Positions 54,521 through 64,000 of a stretch of 64,000 nt of DNA are shown in pieces (position 1 is the stretch's first letter; every line of letters begins with the position of its first letter). Source of the stretch: Patiria miniata (Eukaryota; Echinodermata; Asteroidea; Valvatida; Asterinidae). The position numbers and the translations under genes were made by a program. The stretch lies in assembly GCF_015706575.1 (NCBI RefSeq), contig NW_024037074.1, positions 30,741,334-30,805,333 of the forward strand, in the 5' to 3' direction. The notes below the pieces were generated by a model, which saw only the letters and a program-made list of their open reading frames with translations, did not search any database and was not told the DNA's origin.

Positions 54521-57500
54521 CGTCAATGATAATTTTTTTCGAAACTCAAAATCTCAGTGGGGGAGGCGACTGGGGGTGGGCGACAAGGTTTCATGGGGGG
54601 GGACTGTCGCCCCCCCCCCCCCCCCCCCCCCGCTACGCCACTGCAGGTCATACAGTTAAAGTTTATGTAAACGTAACTCTCATGATCTATTTGACACCAA
54701 GTTTGTGTTAACTTGCCGGTAATGCCCATGTACGTAATGCAAGTGCATGTACATGTACAGTCATGTTCAGTTTTTTATTAATCGAAATTAGGGGGGGGGG
54801 GGGGTGGGTGGGTCAAAATAATTTGGAAAAAAAGTCGAAATTTTAAAACATTGAAAATTCTGAATGGCCCCTAATACATCAGCACCAATAGTTGCCAGAA
54901 TCTGGGTTTTTTTTAGCACTGTATATTGTGTCTGTATTTCAATGTTGATTTGGAAGATAGCAGCTAGTAATAGCAAACTAACCTGTTGCAATGAGCAACA
55001 TGTCATTTTCATTATCAGTACAGAAGATCAAGGTACTGTGAAGTGATTACCATAATATGATAAGATCATCTTGTCATAAGTGTTGTGGCCCTCTGTTATT
55101 GTTCATCCTCTGTTACACCTCGTTCCCACTTGAATTGGAAAAAGGTGGATCAAGATCCGGCATTTTGGTGTGATTGTTATCTTACCCGCAACGAAACCGC
55201 AAGTCGCGTTCCCACTTATGCTTGATCCACCTTTTCATACGGAAGTGTCGAGTCCAAAAGGTCACCGAGTTCGGAATTACGCGAGCTCTGTGGGAGTGCC
55301 GGTGTTGCATGCTAGGCCAGGACGGGTCAGTTTTCAAACAGCACTATCAGTATCAGAATTCACCGACAAAAATTACGCACATTCACCGACATAAATCACA
55401 GATCCGTAGAGGATCCGTGCGTGCATAAATTAACTGGTAAAATCGAACAGCACCGCTCATTGTGTGACATCACGGCAGAAACCAATGCATCGATAAGGGA
55501 TTCCCTGGTTCTGGAGCTTCTCATTGGTTAGAAATGGTCACATGATATACTACCACATCATTTTCCAATTTTTTATAATCAATACTACAGATTTGTCACC
55601 TCCGTACATACTGCGTTATCGGCACTATTCTCATCTCATACTCGTAAGCTTTACAGTGATTCTGTGCCAAAGTGAAGTGTTTTGGTGAGTGCGGACTCAG
55701 AGTCATTTATGGATGGAAAAATAAGTAAAATTTCACGAATAAAAAAGGTTTAGAAAATGGACGAATACGCAACGAAAATGGTAAAAGGCCTAGTGTAGTT
55801 TTAGGATATACCACGTGCGCTGCATGCATGCGATATGCATGCATCGTGCATGCGCGGTGATTTACTTTAATGATAGACTTGCGATGGACCTCGCTATAAC
55901 ACTTGATCATACCTGCTGATACCCTTGTACAGTCATAACCTCTATCATCCACAACAGTCCCTAGCGGCTTGTGAGATGACACCCAGTTGACTGCATTCTA
56001 AAGGGATATTCAAATTACATATATATATACTCATTATCCAGACAACAGTGCAATAGTTATGTACTCATTTACAGTGCAATATAATCACTACGGCAATACT
56101 GCAATATGCTCAGTGCAACAGTGCAATATACTCAGGGCAATATTGCAATGCACTCATGAGGGCAACAGTGTGATATATTCATGAGGACAAAAGTGCAATA
56201 CACTCATTAGGGCAATAGTACAATACAGATATTAGGATAATAGTGCAATGCATGTATAGTCATAATTAGGGCAACTATGTAATATACTCCAGGCAATAAC
56301 TGAGTGCAATATAGTCATTAGGGCAATTGTGCAATATACTCGGGGCAAAACTCAGTGCAAAATATAATGAATGCAGTATAGCGCAGTGTATACTAGTGTA
56401 AACAGTGTATACTAGTGTATACTCATAAGGGCAATAATGCAATATAGTCATCAGGTCAACGTTGTAATATACTCATTAGGACAACAGTGCCATGTAGTCG
56501 GGGCAATAGCGCAATATACTCATTAGGTTAATAGTAAAAAATACTCCTAAGAGAAATACAGTAAAACACCGCTATAAAAAAACACTTCTATAACAACCTT
56601 TTGGCTATAACAAACATCCTCTTTGGCTCCCAAAATAGTAAATATAGTAAATGAACTTTGTTATGGACCCAATCATGTTCGTTATGGCGATCTGCTGTAA
56701 GTGCAATATATTCATTAAGGCAACAGAGCAATATACTTATTAGGGCAACAGTTCAATATATTCATTAGGGCAATAGTGTAATAAACTCATTAGGGCACAG
56801 TGAAATATACTCTTTAGGGCAATTATGCAATATAGTCATTTGGGCAACAGTGCAATATACTCGGGGAAATAGTGCGACACAAATTGGGTGTTAGATTTTG
56901 GACTATTTTGGATGGCGAGGGCTACAATTTAAGAGAAACTTACTTGAGTAAACAAGGCGTGAAGAGCATCGTCCATGTCATAGTGAAGGGAATGGACTGA
57001 ATCCGTGAACGCCACAGCAAAAACCTTCTTCATAAAACTCTCCGTTCTCTTCACAGCCTGTAGAAAGGATCATAGAAGTGGGGAAGTATAAAGTGAGATA
57101 TTGTGATTTAAGAAAAATGAGCAGTGTTCATTGATTTGTAAGTCATAAATACCTCAGACAGTTTAGCCATTCCTATTGGTCGAGAGCCCGTCACGTGGCC
57201 GGTCTTAAACGGATGATAAAGACATGGCTAGCTGGTCTTAAACACTTTTCCAGTGTCACATAAAATGTGGCCTCCTAAAAATCCAGTGCCTCTTGCCGTT
57301 TTATTGGTTGAACGTTCACAGTCCTCACGTAGGCATGCGCAACACTACCAGTGAGTCAGAATTTTATAGTTCTAAATTCAAAACGCAACGCCCCAGGTGC
57401 GTTCTGCGCGACATCGCACAGAACGTACCACGCACGCGTCATTCTCCACAAAAGGTTGTTTACATCTTAATCGCCAGCTGAACACTCCATTATTTAGCTA

Positions 57501-60500
57501 GAGGGATGTTTCAAAAAGCATGAAGTGAACTCGTTGAACAAAATCGGATTTTTTGACCGAAATATTATATTTTTTCGACCGAAAAGGTATTTATGAATGG
57601 GAATAAATGTGTGCTCGGTCGGTATTAATCACTCTGTTTAAGACCGCTTAGAGTCTGGGTGCTGATAATTACCCTCGCCTCCGGCTCGGGTAATTATCAG
57701 CACCCAGACTCTAAGCGGTCTTACATGTAAACAGAGTGATTAAACCTCTCGAGCGCACATTTATTCCCTTAATAAAGACGGGCCGGAAACACATTGATGA
57801 TGGGTTTCTTATTCTGATAAAACCAATGTAGAAGGAACTTACCAAATCGATTGTTACCACCCCTCCGTAGCTGTGCGCCACTATGGCCACATGTTTCGCT
57901 GGAGTTTCGGCGACAAATTTGTCCCAAACGTTGAGACCATGCTCACTCGGACTTGAACTGCCCTGCATGCAGACAAAATTGCCCAGAGATTGTGAGAATG
58001 TAGTTCGGTGCCATTCACTCATGGCAGTGAATTGCGAAAAACAAAGATTCCAGAATGGATTCATCAATGATTGAATACAATGTACATGAAGTATCCGCTC
58101 CGTTCACAAGTACCCCCACACCCAGCAAAGGAAGTACAGTTGGGGGTGACCAACCGACGCCATCTTGCCTGACTGCAATTCATTTGCCGCGAAGCGCGGC
58201 CACTGCATGTACATAGTACAAATCCCCTGGTGTACGTGCGTCACACACAAGGTACAGTGCGCGTCAACCAGCGAAATGTCCCGCCCATGGGACGTCGTTG
58301 CTAGGTAAAAGGGCCCCCTCTTTTGTCTGCGCACGGAGTCCATAGGTGCTAATGGTAAAATACTTAGGTTGCTGAGCTAGTACATGTACAAATAATGCCA
58401 GTGAAGCCCTTTTTTCAACCAAAAACTTGTACATGATTCAAATATCAAGCCAAATTACACTAACAAAATGCACGAAGTCTCTCCGCACTATGTGAAAGGT
58501 ATAGTCGAAGACGTATACATTTACATGTGCTTTTCATCCAATGATGGTGGGTGCAAACAGACACCCCCACCCCCCCCCCCCCCCCCCCCCCACTCCCCAG
58601 CAGATTGACAATCTTATAAATGGATGGATAGCTCAAATTCCCCGGCAACATCCATCTGTATTCTAAGTACGTCATGTCACTATTTACGCCGCCATGTTTG
58701 TTAGCATTGTTTGCCTCGCTTTGATTTTCAAGATGGCGTACATTGTACCTTGAGAAAGGTCTATTGTCCTGTACTATGCAAGGTCCACTATTATATTGAA
58801 TGCGGATACATGTACACACACTCACACCGAAGTCCAAAAGTGTACCAAGTTTGTCTTTTGGGGTGGGATCTGAAGTGCCTCTAATTTGAGCTGGCTCATA
58901 CCAGTTCTTCTTTTTGAGTTTGATATCCTACCTTGATGGAAACTCTGCGCCCATCTGCCAGTGTAGAAAAATTCTCATTGGTGTTCATCACAAGGACTTC
59001 ATAGCCTTCCTACAGCCGAGACAAAATAACAACAAACATGGGACTAAAATATTCATATAATAAATAACAGTGCTGAAACTGATCCTCCAGGTTTGTTTCG
59101 GTTTGGTTCAGTTGTGGTTCAGATTTTTTCCCCGAACATCGGTTCGGTTCAGGTTCAGAAGTACATATACAATGTACAGCAAAAAGCATATATATACATA
59201 CATACATGTACTTTTGCCGGATCACGCCATAAGTTGGCTTTTATAATAAGTCACCATTTCGCTCAAGTCGGCATGTTAATCTCACTCCCCTGCAAAAAGC
59301 ACAACGAAATCCTTTGTGTAGATCGGCATTTAGAAGATCACACATTGGCATCGACTTCCTGCGCTGCGGTTGTGGTAACAAAATACATGAACATACACGT
59401 GCCACCACAGTGCACGCAATCAAAAAGGGGTTTCCCCAGTACACCCAATACTGCATCGTGCGTGAGCAATACCAGTAACCCCTCTAGCCTGCATGCATGC
59501 GCTCTGTCTAATTTGGAGGTCGTCTTGTTGAATGATGCAGTAAATTTTACTTACCAAGCGCGCATTTAATTCGTAAAGTTCTGTAAACGTACATATATGC
59601 ATTACATGTACGTACACGTGGTCTCCACTATAGCAATGCTACGTTGTACGGATTATGACCAATTTTTTTGCAGCAGCTCGAGATTAGCGCATTCTGATCT
59701 CTACCTTCACAGGTACCCATTTATACTCCTGGGTGGAGAGAAGCAATTGCAGTAAAGTGTCTTGCCCAAAAACACAAGCACCATGTTCCCCGTACCAAAT
59801 GGTCTGTCGGTATTTCTGGCAAACCTCTATCTGGCTTTATTCCCCAACAGTTACAACGTAGCATTGATTCTTATGCTTTATAAGATTCCAACTAACACAT
59901 TTTACATGTAGATTTCAGTGGACATGAACTTCAACTTGAAAAAAAGACAAAAGGCATAGGGTCTTTGGGCCAAATTTATTTTTAGCAAATGTTGGCACTG
60001 AAACGACCCCCTTTCCAGGTACATTAAGTAGAAATATCTCTTGTTTTTTTAAAAGCAGTTTTAATTTAACTTTATCAAAAAGTCAAGACTGTAAAATTGT
60101 GGTATTATTAAAACCAATGCTACCGGGTACATGTTATTTCTCAAAAGTGGATTCCTCAAAAGCGCCCAAGGCACTGTAGCTCGCAAGCCTGAAGAAACCT
60201 GTAGACAGGAGACAATGAGAAGCAATTACAGTTTTAGAGGTGGGGGAAAACCCAAGAAGAATATTCTGGGAAACCCACGGACTCAAGCAGGGACTGCAAA
60301 CCCAATCCACATGTTGGCCCAGGCGGGATTCGAACCCGGGTCACAGCGGTAGAAGGCGGGGAAAGTACCGCTAAGCCAGCCGGACTCCCAAATGTAAACA
60401 GACGGATTCCCGTCTGTTTACACCCCCAAAATAGTGTTGTTTAAATTATCCTCAATCTCTCAAACGTATCACCAATTAGATATATATTCTACCTCCATTG

Positions 60501-63500
60501 CTCTCTTGATGTAGGGTAGCTGCGTCCCGCTGTCGAGGCAGTCATTGATGATGAGGCGCCGCGCCCACTGCCCAGCCCTCACCACTCCGCTACCGTGAAT
60601 TAATATCAAGAGCTTATCTGTAGTCTCCAGGGCGTTCTCGCTCATGAAGACGAAGCCTCTGAGTTCATTTTCAGAGTCTCCAAGCTGTAGACAGGCAATT
60701 TAATTAATTTATTATTTATTATTGTTATTAATTGCATGTAAAGGAGAGCATACCCAAAGTGGGTTGATTTGTCGCAAGTGGAAGAGTTTTAGAAAAGGAA
60801 CATTAAGTCCGAATTTCAGCCAAGGAAATTAATTCTGGTTAAAATAACAGCATTTTGAAACAACACTTTCAATATATGATGTCCATAATCAAGTGGTGAC
60901 TGTCATGTATTTAACTTAGGCGTGTTCGTTTTTGTTTGTTGCTTCTTATATATTGTGTGTTTTATTTAATTCAATTTTTGAGGTCTCTTATGTTTTACTG
61001 ATTGCACCTTCGAGATCATATCTCATGTAATTTTTTATGGGACAAAAAAAAACGAATCTTGAATCTTAATTCCGTATATTACATTCTGGAAAAGTTCCCT
61101 CAACTCTGTGGAGAAAAAGTCGTAATAACATATCTAAACATGTGGGTCTAAGGCTAAAACAGAAAAAAAACAATAAATAAATAAAATTACATGTATATTG
61201 AAGTGGGGTTAACAAATGGTGGTACAGTCGAATCTCGTTAGTACAAACTCTGTTAATACAAAATTCTGGTTATAACAAACATAAAGCCTTAGTCCCGACT
61301 GTGCATTTATGTGCACAATGAATGGGACTGATGTTCCTCTTAATACAAAATTCTGATATAAGTTATATATTATAACAAACAATTTGGCTAGGTCTGAAGG
61401 AGTTTGTATTAACGAGACTCGACTGTACTTTCAAATTGTTAGAAATTTGGGGCACATGGAAGGGGCACATGGGAGTTAGGTGGGGTCCTAGTATCACTTT
61501 TGACATGAAGGCAATTTTAAAGCTTGTCATTTTTACGGCCCTTCGAAGGACAAAGTTTCTGGCATAACATAACTGAATTTTCAGAAGGGGGGGGGCATCA
61601 AAGGCTAACTGTAATTGTAAAAAGTTGCATTTATATGTTCCTTCATAATGGGACGTAAAGCCGAAGGTCCCGTGTGTTGTGTAATGCACGTTAAAGAACC
61701 CTGTAACACTTATCGCTATTAAAGAGAAGGGGTTTGCCCCGGTGTTTCTGGCAGTGGCTGCAATATGCGCCGCAGCACCTTGTAAACCCTTATAAAGGTG
61801 CTACATAATGGGTCTCATATTTCTCATAAACTTCATTTACCTGTCTTTCAAAACGGACATAATTACCAGTGCCTTGAGTACCTAATTGTTGGTAGATACG
61901 TGCGCAATATAAGACTCCGGTATTATTATTATTATGAAATTAATCTTGTGGCAGTGTGTAATTATGTCTTTCGAAAATCGATAAGACAATGATTATTTAG
62001 TCCATGTTGGGTTGGAAAGATGCTTGCAAATACAGAAATTGATAAGGGAATCAAGAATGAGAAAATTCATTCATTATGAAATGTGCTGCACAAATTCCAT
62101 AAAAAAGACCCCCTCCCCACTTTAATGACCCAAACTTTTCCAAACCTATTCTATAGGGGTTGCCCATACATACATCTTACACAAAATAACATTAGCAGAA
62201 GAATACACCCTCAAATGCGACTGAAAACTGCACATTAATTAGCACTACTTTGTTTTTAAACAAATTCTTTCCCCTTTGACGTCTTTGTCTGTCACTCACG
62301 TAAACTCTCTTGAGATTAGTCTCCGACTCCAGAAGTTTGTAGACGTGTTGCGTGATGACCTCCCCGAGTGCCTCATAGTGCAGCTGATTGTAACGCATGT
62401 CGCCTTTCTTGACTTCAAACAAGAACGGTTCGCCAGTTTCTGTATGCCTCAACTGACCGCCTGAAGAACAAAAAGTAGATTACGCTAGTGTATTCAAGTA
62501 AGATACAATAACGTACGCCATTTAAGTTAACAAGTTTGCGCCGAATGATTTGTATACACGCAAAGGTTTTGCGGTATTCGGAACCGATGATGGATAAACA
62601 CGCAGCGAGCGAGGCCGGAAATATCTGTCAGCGACCTGCTCGCAGCGAGCGAGGCAAAAAATATGAGTGTGCTGCCCGATCGGGTGATGGCTTCAACCCG
62701 CCTGGCAATGAGGTCGAGTGAAAAGTAATCCCGCGCCTCGTTCCGTTCTTGTCAAAATCTTCCCGGCGTGAACTGGTTAAAGACAAGTACATGTAGGAAC
62801 CTTGGTAACTACATGGAAACGAACCTACTTCTTTAACCCCAACTCCCTAGCATGATTTACTAGGAACCATACCCATCCTGGCAAATTCCAGCACCATATG
62901 GGAAACTGCAAACATATTTCTGACTTTGTTTCTGGAGGTGTGCCAACCCAATGTAAAAGACTGTCAGTTTAGGGGTACTGTACCCATCCTGACAGATTCC
63001 AACAAAACATGCTGTTAGGGTTTAAAAGGTTGAGTTCTGTGAGGGTTAATGAATTTGTATTGTTCCAAAGGAAAGAGTCGTTGAAGTTGGTTTTAAAGGT
63101 GTGTCTGCGGGCACATGAAATTTGTTTCTTTCTTCTTTCAGATACAAAGTACATGTAGGAAACAGCCCTTAAAAAAAAACCTTGCATGAGACCCATTTGT
63201 GTACAACTTTTCTTTTTTTTCTTTTTTCATTTTTGTCCATCAAGATCAAGATCAAAGATCTGTTTCAAAAGATCAAGTTTCTGTTGCTACTTACCTTCAT
63301 TGAATGCATACTTGAATCCTTCCAGCGTGTCCGGAAACGCAACCGTGTCCGGAAACACAAACGAGTCCTCTTCATCCTTGTCAACATCCTCCACGACTGC
63401 CTCCTTGGCCGTTGACTTCTCCACGACTGCCTCCTTGGCCGTTGACTTCTCCACGACTTCCTCCTTGGCCGTTGACTTCTCCGTCTCCTTCTTTGTCTCT

Positions 63501-63955
63501 TCTTGGTCCTGCCCATCACCATTCTCGCCCACCGCTTCGTCGGGTTCCGTTGTCTGTTCTGCTGTGGATGCTGGTGATACCAGGTCGTCAGGGTCATCGC
63601 CGTGGTCAAGTTTGGGCTGTTTTGGGACGGTGGCGTCGCACTCCGGTTTAGAATCGGTGGCGTCGCACTCCGGTTTAGAATCGGTGCCGTCACCCTCCGG
63701 TTTGTAATCGGTGGCGTCGCATTCTGGTTTGAAATCTGTGCCGTCACCCTCCGGTTTGTAATCGGTGGCGTCGCATTCTGGTTTGTAATCGGTGGTGTCA
63801 CCACCTGGTTTCAAATCGGTGGCGTCGCATTCCGGTTTGAAATTGGTGGCGTCACCCTCCGGTTTGAAATCGGTGGCGTCGCGTTCCTGTTTCAAATCGG
63901 TGGCGTCACATTCCAGTTTCATCTCCTCATCCGGTAATTGCTGGGACACCTCCAT
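53722..63955 (-). CDS. ARB2A: ARB2A (FAM172A) homologue, Arb2-domain protein, 8 exons
   Basis: Eight minus-strand exons join in frame to about 564 codons from the first internal Met (vertebrate protein about 416). Recognised by strings shared with vertebrate ARB2[75 protein letters not shown] and [14 protein letters not shown]. The Arb2 fold is an alpha/beta-hydrolase type; AHSYGG forms the nucleophile elbow and IHGSG the oxyanion loop. The vertebrate protein is a nuclear cotranscriptional and alternative-splicing regulator linked to AGO2; fission yeast Arb2 works in the ARC Argonaute complex. Odd here: an acidic repeat-bearing N-terminus, and the charged linker before the SPEEHA-like motif is absent. 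Whether a further 5' exon lies beyond the window is open. Confidence 0.92.
54209..54872. mobile_element. Inverted-repeat element (GGGGCCATTCAGAATTTTCA ends)
   Basis: AGGGGCCATTCAGAATTTTC and complement (GAAAATTCTGAATGGCCCCT) mark the ends. Both arms contain AAATTTCGA and GGGTGGGTGGGTCAA. The middle is occupied by the G-tract element 54430-54643. It lies in ARB2A intron 7. Confidence 0.7.
54430..54643. mobile_element. hAT-like MITE with a 58-base G tract
   Basis: Ends CAGTGGCATAGCCAGGAAT and GCTACGCCACTG, a known hAT-type terminus. A run of 58 G lies at 54463-54520 and a C run of 22 at 54610-54631. The arms can pair G with C. No clear target duplication. Confidence 0.65.
55913..55997 (-). CDS. 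ARB2A: ARB2A exon 7
   Basis: Acceptor CCCTTTAG, donor GTATGA; 85 bases. It encodes [20 protein letters not shown] then YDCTRVSAG, matching the vertebrate NWVSSSEPLDT..CPRVSAG. Confidence 0.88.
56025..56880. repeat. Degenerate minisatellite in ARB2A intron 6
   Basis: Over 20 imperfect units of about 25-30 bases: CAATATACTCATTAGGGCAA with CAGTG variants. Interrupted by the MITE 56559-56697. Confidence 0.75.
56559..56697. mobile_element. 139-base pogo-like MITE inside the minisatellite
   Basis: CAGTAAAACACCGCTATAAA and the right end GTTATGGCGATCTGCTG are imperfect inverted repeats; TA flanks both sides (56557-56558, 56698-56699). Confidence 0.65.
56944..57057 (-). CDS. ARB2A: ARB2A exon 6
   Basis: Acceptor TTTCTACAG, donor GTAAGT; 114 bases, phase 0 at both ends: 38 residues [20 protein letters not shown] then [24 protein letters not shown] corresponds to vertebrate LTDSVH, whose Asp and His are candidate partners of the hydrolase-type site. 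Confidence 0.9.
57147..57773 (-). mobile_element. Palindromic repeat family P1, copy 4 (inverted)
   Basis: Same order as copy 3: GAGCCCGTCACGTGGCCGG, GTTTTATTGGTTGAACGTTC and the stem AGACCGCTTAGAGTCTGGGT with apex 57671-57691. It ends in ATTTATTCCC. Between ARB2A exons 5 and 6. Confidence 0.75.
57843..57962 (-). CDS. ARB2A: ARB2A exon 5 (nucleophile elbow)
   Basis: Acceptor GCATGCAG, donor GTAAGT; 120 bases, phase 0 at both ends: [20 protein letters not shown] then [26 protein letters not shown] carries the Ser expected at the turn after the central strand. Confidence 0.92.
58110..58345 (-). repeat. GC-rich dispersed repeat with YY1-like box, copy 2
   Basis: Reverse complement of 6586-6860, in ARB2A intron 4. 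The minus strand reads GGCAAGATGGCGTCGGTTGG. Confidence 0.6.
58560..58592. repeat. C tract
   Basis: About 24 consecutive C after CACCCCCAC, in ARB2A intron 4. Confidence 0.8.
58932..59009 (-). CDS. ARB2A: ARB2A exon 4
   Basis: Acceptor GGCTGTAG, donor GTAGGA; 78 bases, phase 0 at both ends: [20 protein letters not shown] then RRVSIK, matching vertebrate EGYGVIVLNPNENY. Confidence 0.9.
59698..59805 (-). mobile_element. SINE family C fragment
   Basis: Minus strand: TTGGGCAAGACACTTTACTG, CTCTCCACCCAGGAGTATAA, ATGGGTACC. The middle part of the SINE at 34005. Confidence 0.65.
60155..60392 (-). mobile_element. SINE family B, copy with tRNA-like head
   Basis: Minus-strand head: GAGTCCGGCTGGCTTAGCGG with B box GGGTTCGAATCCC, then GGCCAACATGTGGATTGGGT and the body shared with 12117 and 28680. 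Confidence 0.7.
60493..60684 (-). CDS. ARB2A: ARB2A exon 3 (oxyanion-loop motif)
   Basis: Acceptor TGTCTACAG, donor GTAGAA; 192 bases, phase 0 at both ends: 64 residues with [48 protein letters not shown]. Nearly identical to the vertebrate segment. Confidence 0.95.
60905..61070 (+). mobile_element. Possible LINE 3' end
   Basis: TTTTATGGGACAAAAAAAAACG, then GAATCTTGAATCTT, resembles the short direct-repeat tails of CR1/Jockey-type LINEs. No coding part. Confidence 0.3.
61225..61425. mobile_element. pogo/Tigger-like MITE, 201 bases
   Basis: CAGTCGAATCTCGTTAGTAC and complement, flanked by TA (61223-61224, 61426-61427). Contains CTGGTTATAACAAAC. Non-coding. Confidence 0.8.
61645..61945 (+). 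mobile_element. SINE family A, 3' part with (ATT)n tail
   Basis: GGGACGTAAAGCCGAAGGTC, AAAGAACCC, ACACTTATCGC and GGGGTTTGCCCCGGTGTTTC match the minus-strand SINE at 24195. The tail is TATTATTATTATTAT near 61920. Confidence 0.7.
62300..62460 (-). CDS. ARB2A: ARB2A exon 2
   Basis: Acceptor TGTTCTTCAG, donor GTGAGT; 161 bases. It encodes [16 protein letters not shown] then [20 protein letters not shown] and ETNLKRVY, matching vertebrate QLRHIKTGEPFVF..YEALGEIITKYVYELLE. Confidence 0.95.
62527..62780. mobile_element. TTAA MITE with GAGCGAGGCCGG boxes, copy 2
   Basis: TTAA at 62527-62530 and 62777-62780; ends CAAGTTTGCGCCG and CCCGGCGTGAACTGG. Same internal layout as 35548-35804. In ARB2A intron 1. 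Confidence 0.75.
62833..63049 (+). mobile_element. CCCTAACT family MITE, copy 3
   Basis: TTAA at 62833-62836 and 63046-63049. Same sequence as 20857 and 37808. In ARB2A intron 1. Confidence 0.75.
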
Positions 63956-63969
63956 CTGCGACTGGGACT
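63295..63969 (-). CDS. ARB2A: ARB2A exon 1 of those visible (acidic repeat extension)
   Basis: Donor GTAAGT; last residues [15 protein letters not shown] join exon 2 in frame. The first in-frame ATG is at 63953-63955. A weak acceptor (GAATACAG) would start the exon at 63969, so a 5' exon may lie outside the window. Between Met and the conserved motif are about 200 residues: eleven 9-residue repeats, an acidic stretch ([24 protein letters not shown]) and three 10-residue [10 protein letters not shown] repeats. These parts should be disordered. Confidence 0.85.
63388..63480 (-). repeat. Coding 30-base tandem repeat (three units)
   Basis: Encodes [30 protein letters not shown] in the ARB2A N-terminal extension. 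Units are almost identical at DNA level, so recent. Confidence 0.85.
63614..63910 (-). repeat. Coding 27-base minisatellite (eleven units)
   Basis: Eleven 9-residue units of consensus CDATDxKPE with G/C at position 1 and L, F, Y or S before Lys. The length stays a multiple of three throughout. Confidence 0.9.
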
Positions 63970-64000
63970 CTGTATTCAAGAGACGCGTTTTAAAGATTGT

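Noticed and set aside
54310-54711. Glycine-rich 133-codon protein
   Set aside because: Produced by the 58-base G run in a MITE.
63186-63707. Plus-strand 173- and 111-codon frames opposite ARB2A exon 1
   Set aside because: They are shadows of the repeat-rich minus-strand exon; ARB2A similarity fixes the coding strand.

Overview
This is intron-rich animal nuclear DNA with two protein-coding genes. Only about 10% of the 64 kb is coding. The rest is introns and intergenic DNA packed with short inverted-repeat DNA transposons, tRNA-derived SINEs and small tandem repeats. A marine invertebrate, probably a deuterostome such as an echinoderm, fits best: ARB2A is a metazoan-type gene, TACATGTA-like strings are frequent, and many short MITE families recur every few kilobases. 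Phylum is inference; no rRNA, mitochondrial or lineage-diagnostic gene is present.

Region 1 (about 2.4-44.5 kb, plus strand) is one long gene. I assembled 31 exons by eye from GT/AG borders. Every junction keeps the reading frame, giving 1679 residues from the first visible exon (its 5' end lies left of the window) to a TAA stop at 44510-44512. The protein is almost entirely coiled coil, with a Ser/Pro-rich start, two CxxC motifs inside the coil and a basic Ser/Pro-rich tail. It looks like a centrosomal, ciliary or cytoskeletal coiled-coil protein; I cannot name the orthologue. Several exons are whole numbers of heptads. Three exons are accompanied by damaged copies of themselves: exon 2 by an inverted copy, exons 21 and 28 by tandem copies of acceptor plus exon start.

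Region 2 (about 44.5-53.7 kb) lies between the convergent genes and holds stacked MITEs, hairpin repeats and a tandem duplication one copy of which received a hAT-like element.

Region 3 (about 53.7-64.0 kb, minus strand) is an ARB2A (FAM172A) homologue in eight in-frame exons, about 564 residues from the first internal Met. It has the conserved Arb2 alpha/beta-hydrolase-like domain, an unusual N-terminal extension with eleven 9-residue repeats, a minisatellite right after the stop codon and another in an intron.

The two genes show no functional link beyond convergent placement. The most unusual signals are: a shared hairpin apex (tandem G.A mismatches closed by a GNA triloop) in two otherwise different palindromic repeat families, with stem changes that keep pairing; a three-deep nest of SINE, TTAA element and hAT-like element with readable target duplications; and repeated duplication of splice acceptors with the start of the next exon.
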